This document shows, piece after piece, positions 17,323 through 25,468 of a stretch of DNA of 64,000 bases; the stretch's first letter is position 1, and each line of letters starts with the position of its first letter. This DNA is from Paenibacillus xylanexedens (GTDB taxonomy: Bacteria > Bacillota > Bacilli > Paenibacillales > Paenibacillaceae): positions 868,001 through 932,000 of the forward strand of contig NZ_VEBF01000001.1 in NCBI RefSeq assembly GCF_007676705.1, in the 5' to 3' direction. A program made the translations under genes and the position numbers. The notes under the pieces were generated by a model. That model worked only from the letters and a program-made list of their open reading frames with translations. It did no database searches and was not told where the DNA came from.

Positions 17323-17796
17323 TCAGTTCGAACCAGTATTATGTTGCTGCTGACAAGAATCAGAATCAGGGAAAATGACGCCTTTCTTCAAAATCAGATT
17401 GGCATATTGCGCACGCTCACCCGTTGCAACAATGACATAGGCACGCGAAGCACGTTCATAAAATTCAAATCGCTCTTCATGATCCAATGCATCCGTAATG
17501 CCTTCGTATTCTTCAATTAATCGGCGGTACTCTTCCCATACAATTGGGATCACCGGATCCCCTTTTACAACCTGCATGACAGCAGCTGGACGTTCGGCAT
17601 AGGTATCCAGTGGAAATAATTGCAGGATGGCTTCCAGCAGTTCGACGACTCCCAGTGCATCACAACGTACCAGGCGCTTGGCATGACTGGCTGCCGGGAA
17701 ATTGCCATCTGCCAGAACCAGTTCATCTCCATGCCCCATTTCAGACATGATTTTGAGCAACTCCGGAGGTATTATGGTGGGAATGTTCTTCAGCAT
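17323..17796 (-). CDS. RbsD/FucU-family sugar mutarotase
   Basis: A 157-residue protein. LLKIMSEMGHGDELVLADGNFPAAS (about residues 13-37) is the FucU/RbsD signature. It contains the catalytic His and Asp, and the AYVIVATGERAQYANLILKKGV C-terminal region is the conserved sugar-contact strand. These decameric enzymes interconvert alpha and beta anomers of fucose, ribose or related sugars. The GE-R-YAN end favours FucU over RbsD. No fucose catabolic gene is adjacent, so it stands alone between a terminator and a MarR promoter. ATG at 17796 has AAGGAGA upstream. Confidence 0.88.
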   Translation of the reverse strand: MLKNIPTIIPPELLKIMSEMGHGDELVLADGNFPAASHAKRLVRCDALGVVELLEAILQLFPLDTYAERPAAVMQVVKGDPVIPIVWEEYRRLIEEYEGITDALDHEERFEFYERASRAYVIVATGERAQYANLILKKGVIFPDSDSCQQQHNTGSN

Positions 17797-17964
17797 ATAC
17801 AGCTCTCCTTGGTCATCTCCAACATCGGTTAGAGTGAATTGATATTCACCAATCTTGAAATAATCGGGACTTTCATTTACATAGAAGCGGTTTCATTCCC
17901 ATTCTATCAGGATTATTTGATGTTTGCATAGCGTGGGCTGTGGCTTGTATGTGAATATTTCATT

Positions 17965-18007
17965 TTGACAAAATTACTTGTTTGCCATATAGTTGTTGTA
18001 ACAACTA
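17965..18007 (+). promoter_or_regulatory. Sigma-A promoter with overlapping MarR-type operator
   Basis: TTGACA (17965-17970), a 17-bp spacer and TATAGT (17988-17993) form a near-consensus promoter. A perfect inverted repeat with 8-bp arms, TAGTTGTTGTAACAACTA (17990-18007), covers the -10 box and start point. This is the expected place for autorepression by the MarR protein encoded immediately downstream. Confidence 0.75.
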
Positions 18008-18051
18008 ATTGATTGGGACATTTTATCATGGAAGCGAGGACTAGCAATCAC

Positions 18052-18474
18052 ATGGACTATACACTGGAGCAATCTGTCGGATTCATGCTGGGTTTCACGC
18101 ATCGCAAAGCAGTAGCCTTACTTGCAACGCGGTTCAAACCTTATGATATTACAACAGAGCAATTCTCTGTCTTATTTAATGTTGACCGAGGTGAAGGTGT
18201 CAATCAGAAAGAATTGGCCGCGCGTGTCTTCAAAGACCAACCCACCACTGCCCGGATTATTGATCTGGTGGAGAAAAAAGGCTGGGTAGAACGCCGGACC
18301 AGCGAACAAGATCGCAGAGCCTACCTGTTATATCTCACCAAGGAAGGCAAAGCATTAATCGATATTCTTGTTCCAATTGAAAGAGAAATGAATAAAGAAC
18401 TTGCTGAAGGTATACCCGAAGACCAGATGGAAGCATTTAAACATACTCTTTCCCTCATAAATCGCAATCTGTAA
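18052..18474 (+). CDS. MarR-family transcriptional regulator
   Basis: About 140 residues beginning MDYTLEQSVGFMLGFTHRK. The winged helix has the recognition segment DQPTTARIIDLVEKKGW and the wing SEQDRRAYLLYLT, both standard MarR features. The start at 18052 is chosen for the GAGGA eleven bases upstream. An ATG at 18028 would add eight residues and cannot be excluded. The TTG further upstream has no ribosome site. The MFS gene follows after 30 bp, and the palindrome at 17990-18007 lies on the promoter, so it most likely represses its own operon and derepresses the transporter on ligand binding. Confidence 0.9.
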   Translation: MDYTLEQSVGFMLGFTHRKAVALLATRFKPYDITTEQFSVLFNVDRGEGVNQKELAARVFKDQPTTARIIDLVEKKGWVERRTSEQDRRAYLLYLTKEGKALIDILVPIEREMNKELAEGIPEDQMEAFKHTLSLINRNL

Positions 18475-18504
18475 TGAATTACAACTCAGGGGGAATACGT
18501 CATC

Positions 18505-19818
18505 ATGAAAGAACAATCTACACAAGTTAGGTTATGGACTACCGATTTTATTTTGCTAATGCTATGCAACTTTTTGTTATTCTTGCAATTGCACATGATC
18601 GTCTCTCCGCTTCCGTCCTATGTCCAAGAACGATTTCACGCCAATGCGTTTGAAGTGAGCTTATTTACCTGTCTGTTTGCGCTCAGCGCCATTGCAGCCC
18701 GACTCTATTCTGCGAAAGCACTGGAGAAGGGTCTTCGTAATGCCATGATCTACATTGGACTGTCGATTGCCCTGCTCGCAACGCTCGGTTATTATTTTGC
18801 TGCAGGTATAGCTGTGCTGTTATTGCTGAGAATGTTGTTTGGTATCGGGTTTGGTATGAGCAGCACCGCTTTTCCAACAATGGCTTCGGACATTGTACCC
18901 GTCAAACGAATGGGGGAAGGAATGGGTTACTTTGGGCTATCTACGAGCTTGGCTATGTCCATGGGGCCAATCATTGGTGTTACATTACTCCAAGGTGCAG
19001 GATTCGTAACCCTGATGTTATGTACTGCTGGTGTTATCGCAGTCATCTATCCACTGAGTTATACGCTCACACGCAAAAAAGCAGTAAGAACCGAAAACAG
19101 TGCGAGCCTCGACGCCCAGGCAGCAGCAACCGCTACGGTGTCGAACACGAAACAGAAAACGCCTTTTAACCGCAAGCTGATCCTGCCCAGTGTGCTGAAT
19201 TGCCTGTTATCCATCACGTATGGCGGGCTTGTCGGATTCATTGTCTTGTACGGTAAGGAAGCTAATCTGGCTAATCCAGCACTGTTCTTCTTATTCAACG
19301 CACTTGCTGTGTTGTTGGTCAGACCATTTGCGGGGCGGATCTATGACAGCAAAGGTCCAAAAGCACTGCTCATCCCAGGGGCCATATTCATTGCTGGAGG
19401 ACTCTTTCTCCTCTCCTACGCAACTTCAATGTCCGTGCTGTTCGTTGCTGCCTTTATCTACGGGATTGGCTATGGTTCCATGCAGTCATCTCTGCAGACC
19501 TGGATGATTCAAGTTGTATCTCCTGCTCAGCGGGGTATGGCTAACGGCATGTTTCTAAACTCGCTCGATCTGGGTATTGCAACTGGCGCACTTCTGCTCG
19601 GTGCCATTGCGTCCATGACCAGTTATACCGATATGTATCGTTATTCTGTGATGTTCATGATTCTGTTCTTGCTTATCTATCTGATTCAGGGAAAACGAAG
19701 TGGAAGCTTCTCCATAGAAGCTCATCCTCTGCTTGTTCATACGCATATACCTGCAACAAATACAGATCAGCCCAAGGACTCGGAACATAATACGCAAGAT
19801 ACCAGAAATAAAGAATAA
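18505..19818 (+). CDS. MFS transporter (drug-efflux type)
   Basis: A 437-residue protein with about twelve membrane spans and a central cytoplasmic loop (about residues 185-225, rich in Ala, Thr and Lys). The loop after span 2 has a degenerate motif A (RLYSAKALEKGLRN), and span 4 has LLRMLFGIGFGMSSTAFPTMASD, seen in DHA1 exporters. The region after span 8 has RPFAGRIYDSKGPK, a second motif A. The C-terminal tail of about 40 residues is hydrophilic. It is co-transcribed with the MarR gene, which suggests efflux of the regulator's ligand. Confidence 0.87.
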   Translation: MKEQSTQVRLWTTDFILLMLCNFLLFLQLHMIVSPLPSYVQERFHANAFEVSLFTCLFALSAIAARLYSAKALEKGLRNAMIYIGLSIALLATLGYYFAAGIAVLLLLRMLFGIGFGMSSTAFPTMASDIVPVKRMGEGMGYFGLSTSLAMSMGPIIGVTLLQGAGFVTLMLCTAGVIAVIYPLSYTLTRKKAVRTENSASLDAQAAATATVSNTKQKTPFNRKLILPSVLNCLLSITYGGLVGFIVLYGKEANLANPALFFLFNALAVLLVRPFAGRIYDSKGPKALLIPGAIFIAGGLFLLSYATSMSVLFVAAFIYGIGYGSMQSSLQTWMIQVVSPAQRGMANGMFLNSLDLGIATGALLLGAIASMTSYTDMYRYSVMFMILFLLIYLIQGKRSGSFSIEAHPLLVHTHIPATNTDQPKDSEHNTQDTRNKE

Positions 19819-19867
19819 ACCCGTCAATGGAGTGGACACGATTACGAGGTTCATTCCTAATTTCAAG

Positions 19868-19920
19868 AAAACGCGTTTACACCGAGGAAGCATGCTTTCT
19901 CAGGCTTAAACGCGTTTTTT
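19868..19920. terminator. Bidirectional terminator between two MFS genes
   Basis: AAAACGCGTTTA (19868-19879) pairs with TAAACGCGTTTT (19907-19918). An inner GAGGAAGC/GCTTTCTC stem extends it, with T runs on both outer sides. It separates convergent genes. Confidence 0.88.
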
Positions 19921-19976
19921 ATGTGTTCATGGTATTCAATTAAAATAAGATTGAATTGTCGGCTAATACCATCCAT

Positions 19977-21278
19977 CTAGAGTGGACTTTTCTTGCGCCG
20001 TACAGGAGCATAACCTCGACTCGTCTCAATCCGATCGATATGCCTTTCATCCTGTTTCTGTCCGCTTCCTGAAGTAGGTTGGTTTCCCTTATCGGGTTTG
20101 ACCGCAAATAAGGTGAGCAATGCCCCCACAGCTCCAGATGCGGCGAGCACACCAAAAAGCCAAAAATGTTGTGTGCCAATCAACAGGGACACAACAGGAG
20201 GACCAAGCGATACACCGATGAATCGCATGCTGCTGAACAAACCTGTAATTGTACCACGCTGTTTCTTATCCACACCTTCAGTAATAAGAGCATCCAGACA
20301 TGGTAAGGTTGCTCCTACTCCGGCACTTCCTAATGTGAACAGTCCCAACACAACGTAGATATTATCGAAAATCCCAATAATACCCAGCGAAACGGTTACA
20401 AGAACAAGTCCTGCGAATCCGAGCCATTTCATGCGAGGCTTACTCTTTCCAATCCACTTTCCTGCGAAAAAGGAAAAAAGACATAGGGCTGCCAACGGAA
20501 TCGCAAGTACGAGACCTTTTACGACCCCTTTCATGGCGAACTCGCTCTCCAACGTCTCGGATAGATAATAAAGCACACCAAAAAGAATAAACATGCAAAT
20601 TCCACCGATTGCAAACAAGGCGTACAACCATCGTCCTTTTTCTTTCAATACGTCCCGAATGGAAGCCACAAATTCCGTAAAGGTGGGTGGCTTTTCTTTT
20701 TTCTTGGGAGACTTCACCAGGAAAATAACCAGAATCACCGAGATTAAACACAATACAGGAATAGCCATGAATGGTAAAAACCATAGCCAAACAGCCAGTG
20801 CTGCACCCAGAATCGGGCTTAACACTTTACCAAACGTATTCGAGGTTTCAATGATTCCCAGGCTTTTGCTAACCTGATCTTCATCATTGAACATGTCCCC
20901 AACCAATGGAATGACAATAGGGAATGCGCCGGCTGCTCCAACCCCCTGCAATAACCTGCCCCCCAAAATGGTCCAGTAAGCTACATTTCCATCCAGAATC
21001 CATGCACCCACTCCAGCTACAGCACCCCCGACGGCTGCAATAATGAGGCTGGGAATAATGACTGCTTTTCTGCCAAAACGATCAGACAAATACCCTGCGA
21101 GTGGAATAAGCAGGATGGCAACTACAGCGTAGACTGTAATAAGCATACTGACCTTGAATGCAGATACCTTCAATTCGCGTTCAATCTGTGGCAAGATCGG
21201 TATAAGCATGGAGTTACCCAAGGTCATAATTAAAGGGATGGAAGCAAGTGCGACGAGGTCCCACTTTTTATCATTCAT
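19977..21278 (-). CDS. MFS transporter (DHA1 family exporter)
   Basis: About 433 residues with twelve or more predicted spans. Motif A after span 2 reads GYLSDRFGRKAVI and the span-4 arginine motif is LGGRLLQGVGAAG. Span 5 has a motif C-like stretch (SNTFGKVLSPILGAAL) typical of drug/H+ antiporters. The C-terminal tail is long, basic and polar (about 40 residues, RGYAPVRRKKSPL at the end). ATG at 21278 is preferred over the upstream start at 21308 because AAAGGTGG lies seven bases before it and the extension has no membrane feature. No regulator is adjacent. The substrate is unknown. Confidence 0.87.
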   Translation of the reverse strand: MNDKKWDLVALASIPLIMTLGNSMLIPILPQIERELKVSAFKVSMLITVYAVVAILLIPLAGYLSDRFGRKAVIIPSLIIAAVGGAVAGVGAWILDGNVAYWTILGGRLLQGVGAAGAFPIVIPLVGDMFNDEDQVSKSLGIIETSNTFGKVLSPILGAALAVWLWFLPFMAIPVLCLISVILVIFLVKSPKKKEKPPTFTEFVASIRDVLKEKGRWLYALFAIGGICMFILFGVLYYLSETLESEFAMKGVVKGLVLAIPLAALCLFSFFAGKWIGKSKPRMKWLGFAGLVLVTVSLGIIGIFDNIYVVLGLFTLGSAGVGATLPCLDALITEGVDKKQRGTITGLFSSMRFIGVSLGPPVVSLLIGTQHFWLFGVLAASGAVGALLTLFAVKPDKGNQPTSGSGQKQDERHIDRIETSRGYAPVRRKKSPL

Positions 21279-21375
21279 ACCACAACCACCTTTACAGGTT
21301 CTACACACAACAGCATTATTGTGGTTGTTTTCGAGCGTGATTATTCAGACGCATGGAATGTATCACTAGTCAGCA

Positions 21376-21418
21376 CGAAGAAGCTGTCGTCACGTATTCG
21401 CGCAAGACAGCTTCTTCG
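21376..21418 (-). terminator. Hairpin downstream of the GH3 gene
   Basis: GAAGAAGCTGTC (21377-21388) and GACAGCTTCTTC (21406-21417) form a perfect 12-bp stem 16 bp past the GH3 stop. On the minus strand no long T tract follows, so it may act as a weak terminator or protect the 3' end. Confidence 0.6.
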
Positions 21419-21433
21419 ATTCATTGGGCACAA

Positions 21434-24364
21434 CTACATCAACATAAAATGTCGTAAAGCCGCTCCACCTTTGAAAATAATATACAGCTCATTCACCTTA
21501 TTTGGCGCCTCAAGAGGACACTGGACAGTAGTCCACCGAATATCCTTCCCATTCACACTGCCTCCAGGTCCGGATACTTCACACACACCGAGTAGATCGC
21601 CCTCCGGTCCTCCGGAACGAATCTCCAGTCTGCCCTCTTCTCCAAAGGCCGCCACTCTGGCTTGGAATCCTTGCAGTCTCTGAGCAGCATTATGGTTGAA
21701 AGAGATCCAGGACGATTGATTCTCTTGATATAAGGGTTCATCCCGAGTAATTGCCCTTACTGCCGAACGCCCTTCCAGACATTCATCCAACAGAACACCT
21801 GCACTGGCATCGTAATTCTCGGCAAAGGTAAGCAAGTGCAGCGGACGATCCGGAATCGTCTCTCCTTCAATCTCAATCACGGCCGACTGGTGGATATCTG
21901 CGGAAGAACGCCCTGCCAGAATGGCCCAAGTGGCTGTCTCCAGGCAATATCGATCCCGCGTAACATCCCACAGTGACAGCTTCTGAACAGGAACTTCGAA
22001 ACGGATTGTAACACTCGTCCCTGCTTTCACATGGATACGCCGGAAAGCAAGCAGTTGCTTCTGAGCGCGTTTCACTCGCGAGGTATGTGCAGCTCCATAG
22101 ATCTGAACAACTTCATCACTATCGTGTTCACCTTTATTACTTACCTTCACTTCAATCTTCAAATGATCTCGATCGGCCTCTGTAACACGACTTACATGAA
22201 TCGCTTCGTACTCGAACTCCGAATAGGTTAGACCATGACCAAATGCATATTGAACCGGCCCTTCATGATACATATAGGTCATGCCACGCTGGATGATGTC
22301 ATAGTCCATCATGTCAGGAAGCTGGGATTCATCTTCATACCACGTCATATTCAACCTGCCTGCCGGGGCATAATAACCTAACAGCACATCCGCCAGTGCA
22401 TTCCCCAATTCCTGACCTGCATGTGTCATATAAACGATGGCCGGGGCAATCTCTTTCAACTCCTGCAAGGCAAATGGATAACTGCCCATAATGACAACCA
22501 CCGTATTAGGATTGACCTTGCACACAGCCTTGACAAGCTCAACCTGATTCGGCGGAAGCAGAAGACTTGGGCGATCAATTTCTTCTTTGCCGTTGATATA
22601 TGGGCTATTGCCGACTACAACGACAGATGCCTGACTGCTGCGTGCAGCTTCTACGGCTTGTTCTATTCCACGCGTCACCATATCAATATCGAAGGCTACA
22701 GATTTTGGTGTGTTGCTTGGTGATGGACTTGGACGTCCAGAGTCACCCATATCACTCGGAGTTGTACCCGTAGCTTGTTCTCCTTTTGGCGGGAGTGGTG
22801 ATAAAGCAGAATGCCCCTCATATTTGCTCAGTCCAACGGGAATACCGTTCCACGTCCGCAAGGTGGTACTCCCTTCCGTTTGAAGATCCATTCGAATAAC
22901 TTCCTTCACGAACCAGCCACCAATCTCCGGGGCATTCGCCTGATAGATCCCATGCTCGGTTAAACTTACGTATCGATTGTTCATACTTCTCAGCGTGTGA
23001 CTTCCCCAGCCCCAATCCTGATGTACGAACTCAGCTGAAAGTGCACTGCCCTCCGGTACAGCGAAAAGTGTACCTTCCTTACCCAGGGTTATAACCTGCC
23101 CGTCTGCTGTCTTCAGCCGTATATGGTCGTTCCCATCGGCATATGTTATATCAGCTTGGGGTAGCCGATTACGCAATCCATCGAGGACAGATACGCGATA
23201 AGGCAGTGTGCCACTATACCAATCGGTATAGACAACGTCCGCAAGCGGTCCAATGATACTTATCTTCTGCAACGCTTCTGGCTGTAAGGGGAGCAAGCCA
23301 TCATTTTTAAGCAAAACAATCGATTCGGCAGCAGCACGATAACTAAGTTTCGCATGCTCTGGTGCACATAATACAGATTCAGGTATAGACGCATATGGAT
23401 TGAGCCCAGACTGGTCCAGTTGTCCAAGTCGCATCCGAACACCGAAGATGTTGCGAATCGCTCGGTCCAAATCGGCTACCTTTAACAGATCCTGATCAAG
23501 AGCCTCCTCCAGTGCAGATACGACAAGATCCACTTCATCCGTAAGACAATCCACCCCTGCCTTCAACGCACCCGCTGCTGATTCGGCATGACTGGTGTGA
23601 TAACCATGATAGTTCACCGTCTGTGACAGGTCTCCACCATCACATACAATAAACCCAGGCATAGACCATTCACCTTTAACCACATCATTCACATATGGAC
23701 TTTCGATGGCAGGTGTACCATTAATGGAATTATAGGCTGTCATCATGGACAAGGCTCCGCCTTCCACAAATGGCGTTTCAAATGCTTTTAAATAGTATTC
23801 ACGCAGATTGCGCGGATCGATACTGGATGAACAATTCAGACGATCTTTCTCATTATTATTGGCAAAAAAGTGCTTCAATGTCGCAACCATTTTCAGATAA
23901 AAAGGATCATTTCCCTGCATGCCTTTAACAAGGGCTGCCGACATTTCTCCCGTGAGGACCGGGTCTTCGCCATATCCCTCTTCCGTTCTGCCCCAGCGTG
24001 GATCACGTTCCAGGTCAACCGTCGGTGCCCACAATGTCAACCCATGAACCTCAGGATCACGGTGATGGTATGCCCTCGCTTCATCGCCAATAACGGAACC
24101 AATCTCCTGCATAAGTCTCGTATTCCAGGTACTCGATAGACCGAGAGGTTGCGGAAATACCGTCGCCTCCCCTTTCCATGCAACCCCGTGGGCGGCTTCA
24201 CCACCTACGTTGTAGGCTGGAATACCCAGCCTTGGCACAGCTGCTTCACGCGTAGGAATTAGTCGGATTTTCTCCTCCGTTGTCAATCGTGCAATCAGGT
24301 CATCCAACCGTTCCTCAAGTGAAAGTGACGCGTCCCACATCGGGTACTGATGATATTCCTTCAT
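21434..24364 (-). CDS. Glycoside hydrolase family 3 enzyme (beta-glucosidase/xylosidase type)
   Basis: A 976-residue cytoplasmic GH3 enzyme with no signal peptide. The N-terminal barrel has APTVDLERDPRWGRTEEGYGEDP and the nucleophile motif GFIVCDGGDL (Asp near residue 240). The second domain contains VVVVGNSPYINGKEEIDRPSLLLP. A C-terminal fibronectin III-like domain (EVKVSNKGEHDSDEVVQIY) is followed by about 170 further residues. An insertion of about 90 residues near 425-515 resembles the fascin-like insert of some plant-polymer GH3 enzymes, and it is followed by a Pro/Ser/Gly-rich linker (about 517-552). Together with the GH31 enzyme upstream it should release glucose or xylose from imported oligosaccharides. 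It is 19 bp behind the APH-type kinase gene. Confidence 0.9.
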   Translation of the reverse strand: MKEYHQYPMWDASLSLEERLDDLIARLTTEEKIRLIPTREAAVPRLGIPAYNVGGEAAHGVAWKGEATVFPQPLGLSSTWNTRLMQEIGSVIGDEARAYHHRDPEVHGLTLWAPTVDLERDPRWGRTEEGYGEDPVLTGEMSAALVKGMQGNDPFYLKMVATLKHFFANNNEKDRLNCSSSIDPRNLREYYLKAFETPFVEGGALSMMTAYNSINGTPAIESPYVNDVVKGEWSMPGFIVCDGGDLSQTVNYHGYHTSHAESAAGALKAGVDCLTDEVDLVVSALEEALDQDLLKVADLDRAIRNIFGVRMRLGQLDQSGLNPYASIPESVLCAPEHAKLSYRAAAESIVLLKNDGLLPLQPEALQKISIIGPLADVVYTDWYSGTLPYRVSVLDGLRNRLPQADITYADGNDHIRLKTADGQVITLGKEGTLFAVPEGSALSAEFVHQDWGWGSHTLRSMNNRYVSLTEHGIYQANAPEIGGWFVKEVIRMDLQTEGSTTLRTWNGIPVGLSKYEGHSALSPLPPKGEQATGTTPSDMGDSGRPSPSPSNTPKSVAFDIDMVTRGIEQAVEAARSSQASVVVVGNSPYINGKEEIDRPSLLLPPNQVELVKAVCKVNPNTVVVIMGSYPFALQELKEIAPAIVYMTHAGQELGNALADVLLGYYAPAGRLNMTWYEDESQLPDMMDYDIIQRGMTYMYHEGPVQYAFGHGLTYSEFEYEAIHVSRVTEADRDHLKIEVKVSNKGEHDSDEVVQIYGAAHTSRVKRAQKQLLAFRRIHVKAGTSVTIRFEVPVQKLSLWDVTRDRYCLETATWAILAGRSSADIHQSAVIEIEGETIPDRPLHLLTFAENYDASAGVLLDECLEGRSAVRAITRDEPLYQENQSSWISFNHNAAQRLQGFQARVAAFGEEGRLEIRSGGPEGDLLGVCEVSGPGGSVNGKDIRWTTVQCPLEAPNKVNELYIIFKGGAALRHFMLM

Positions 24365-24383
24365 CCTTCATTCCTCCTACGAG

Positions 24384-25394
24384 TTAGTTGTATTCCAGTT
24401 GCTTCCATTGCTCCAATAAATCCAGAGTACGCTGTTGATACTTCTGTCCATCTTCGGGTTGATTGACCTGATGTTCATGGACATACGCATTAAAATAAGA
24501 AGAAAGTATTCGGTAGGCAAGCCTGCGTGCCTGTCCTTCAACGGATGAGTCCAGAGGACGATCATATCCTTCATGGAAAGCCACCGACTGTGTCGACAAC
24601 AGGGCTTCAAACTCTCTGTCAGCAAACATGGATCGGTCCCCGTCAATGATTGCCGCAACGCTTAGCTCACCTTGTTTCTCATGAACAAGTACATTTGCTT
24701 CCCAGAGGTCATTATGAACGAGTACCGGACGGGTCACCTGATCAAATAAGTCTTTATTTTTCATGAATATGGCCGCGATCTCTTCCCCTACACCTGGCAT
24801 ATACTTGGCTTGTGTCGCTTTAAGTGCCGTTTCTTCTGCAAATGAGGACAGCACCTCGGACCAATGATCCGAGCCTTTAATCGTCCCATCCCCCTGCGGC
24901 CAGCCAAACGATGTACCTTCGATCTGATGCATGATGGCGGTATAAACGCCAAGCTGCTGGTACAATCGTTCTTTATCTGTTTCCGAGATCGATGAATGAT
25001 CCAGCTGCTTGCTAGGGATAAATTCCATAAACATGTATGTTCTCGGAATGATAGATCCACTGTCATCACAGGCAATAATGTTTGGGGCAGCAATGCCTGC
25101 CTTACGATAATATTCATACACGACCGGTTCAGCCGCCATCATCGTACGCTCAAACGAAAAAAGTGGATCACGGACAGACGTATCCGAATGCTCTGCCCTC
25201 TCCGGGGCCAAACGTAAAATTACATCCGTATATGATGCATGCTCAAGTTGAATCCGATAGGTTGTATTAAACAGACCCCCTTGCAGGAGACCAAACTCCT
25301 TCACTATGGTATCGCTTCCAAAACTTTTCTCCACCAGATGATGCAGCATCTCTGATGATATCGTGCGGTGTAAACCCGAATTCGTTGTACACAT
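24384..25394 (-). CDS. APH-family phosphotransferase (aminoglycoside phosphotransferase fold)
   Basis: A 336-residue kinase-like protein. The Brenner motif PVLVHNDLWEANVLV carries the catalytic Asp and the metal-binding Asn. The second metal site is AAIIDGDRSMFADREFEALL. The N-lobe has the nucleotide strand GLLQGGLFNTTYRI and the TYMFMEFIPSKQLD hinge. Relatives phosphorylate antibiotics, but also choline, homoserine, methylthioribose and sugars. Its location directly before a GH3 gene and after a GH31 gene points to a metabolite kinase rather than a resistance enzyme, which is inference from context. ATG at 25394 has AGGAG ten bases upstream. Confidence 0.82.
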   Translation of the reverse strand: MCTTNSGLHRTISSEMLHHLVEKSFGSDTIVKEFGLLQGGLFNTTYRIQLEHASYTDVILRLAPERAEHSDTSVRDPLFSFERTMMAAEPVVYEYYRKAGIAAPNIIACDDSGSIIPRTYMFMEFIPSKQLDHSSISETDKERLYQQLGVYTAIMHQIEGTSFGWPQGDGTIKGSDHWSEVLSSFAEETALKATQAKYMPGVGEEIAAIFMKNKDLFDQVTRPVLVHNDLWEANVLVHEKQGELSVAAIIDGDRSMFADREFEALLSTQSVAFHEGYDRPLDSSVEGQARRLAYRILSSYFNAYVHEHQVNQPEDGQKYQQRTLDLLEQWKQLEYN

Positions 25395-25416
25395 TTCATT
25401 TGATCTCCTATCTTCG

Positions 25417-25458
25417 TAGACAAACAGACGGCACCTTTCGGTACCGTCCTTTCGTCTA
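25417..25458 (-). terminator. Terminator hairpin after the GH31 gene
   Basis: On the minus strand GACGGTACC-GAAA-GGTGCCGTC forms a strong GAAA-capped stem, further closed by an outer GTAGAC/GTCTAC pairing. A T-rich TGTTTGTC follows the inner stem. It lies ten bases past the GH31 stop and 23 bases before the kinase gene. Confidence 0.75.
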
Positions 25459-25468
25459 CTATATCATG

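Noticed and set aside
24384..25394. Antibiotic-resistance phosphotransferase
   Set aside because: The fold is that of APH enzymes but no resistance subfamily signature or mobile context is present, and the neighbours are carbohydrate genes.
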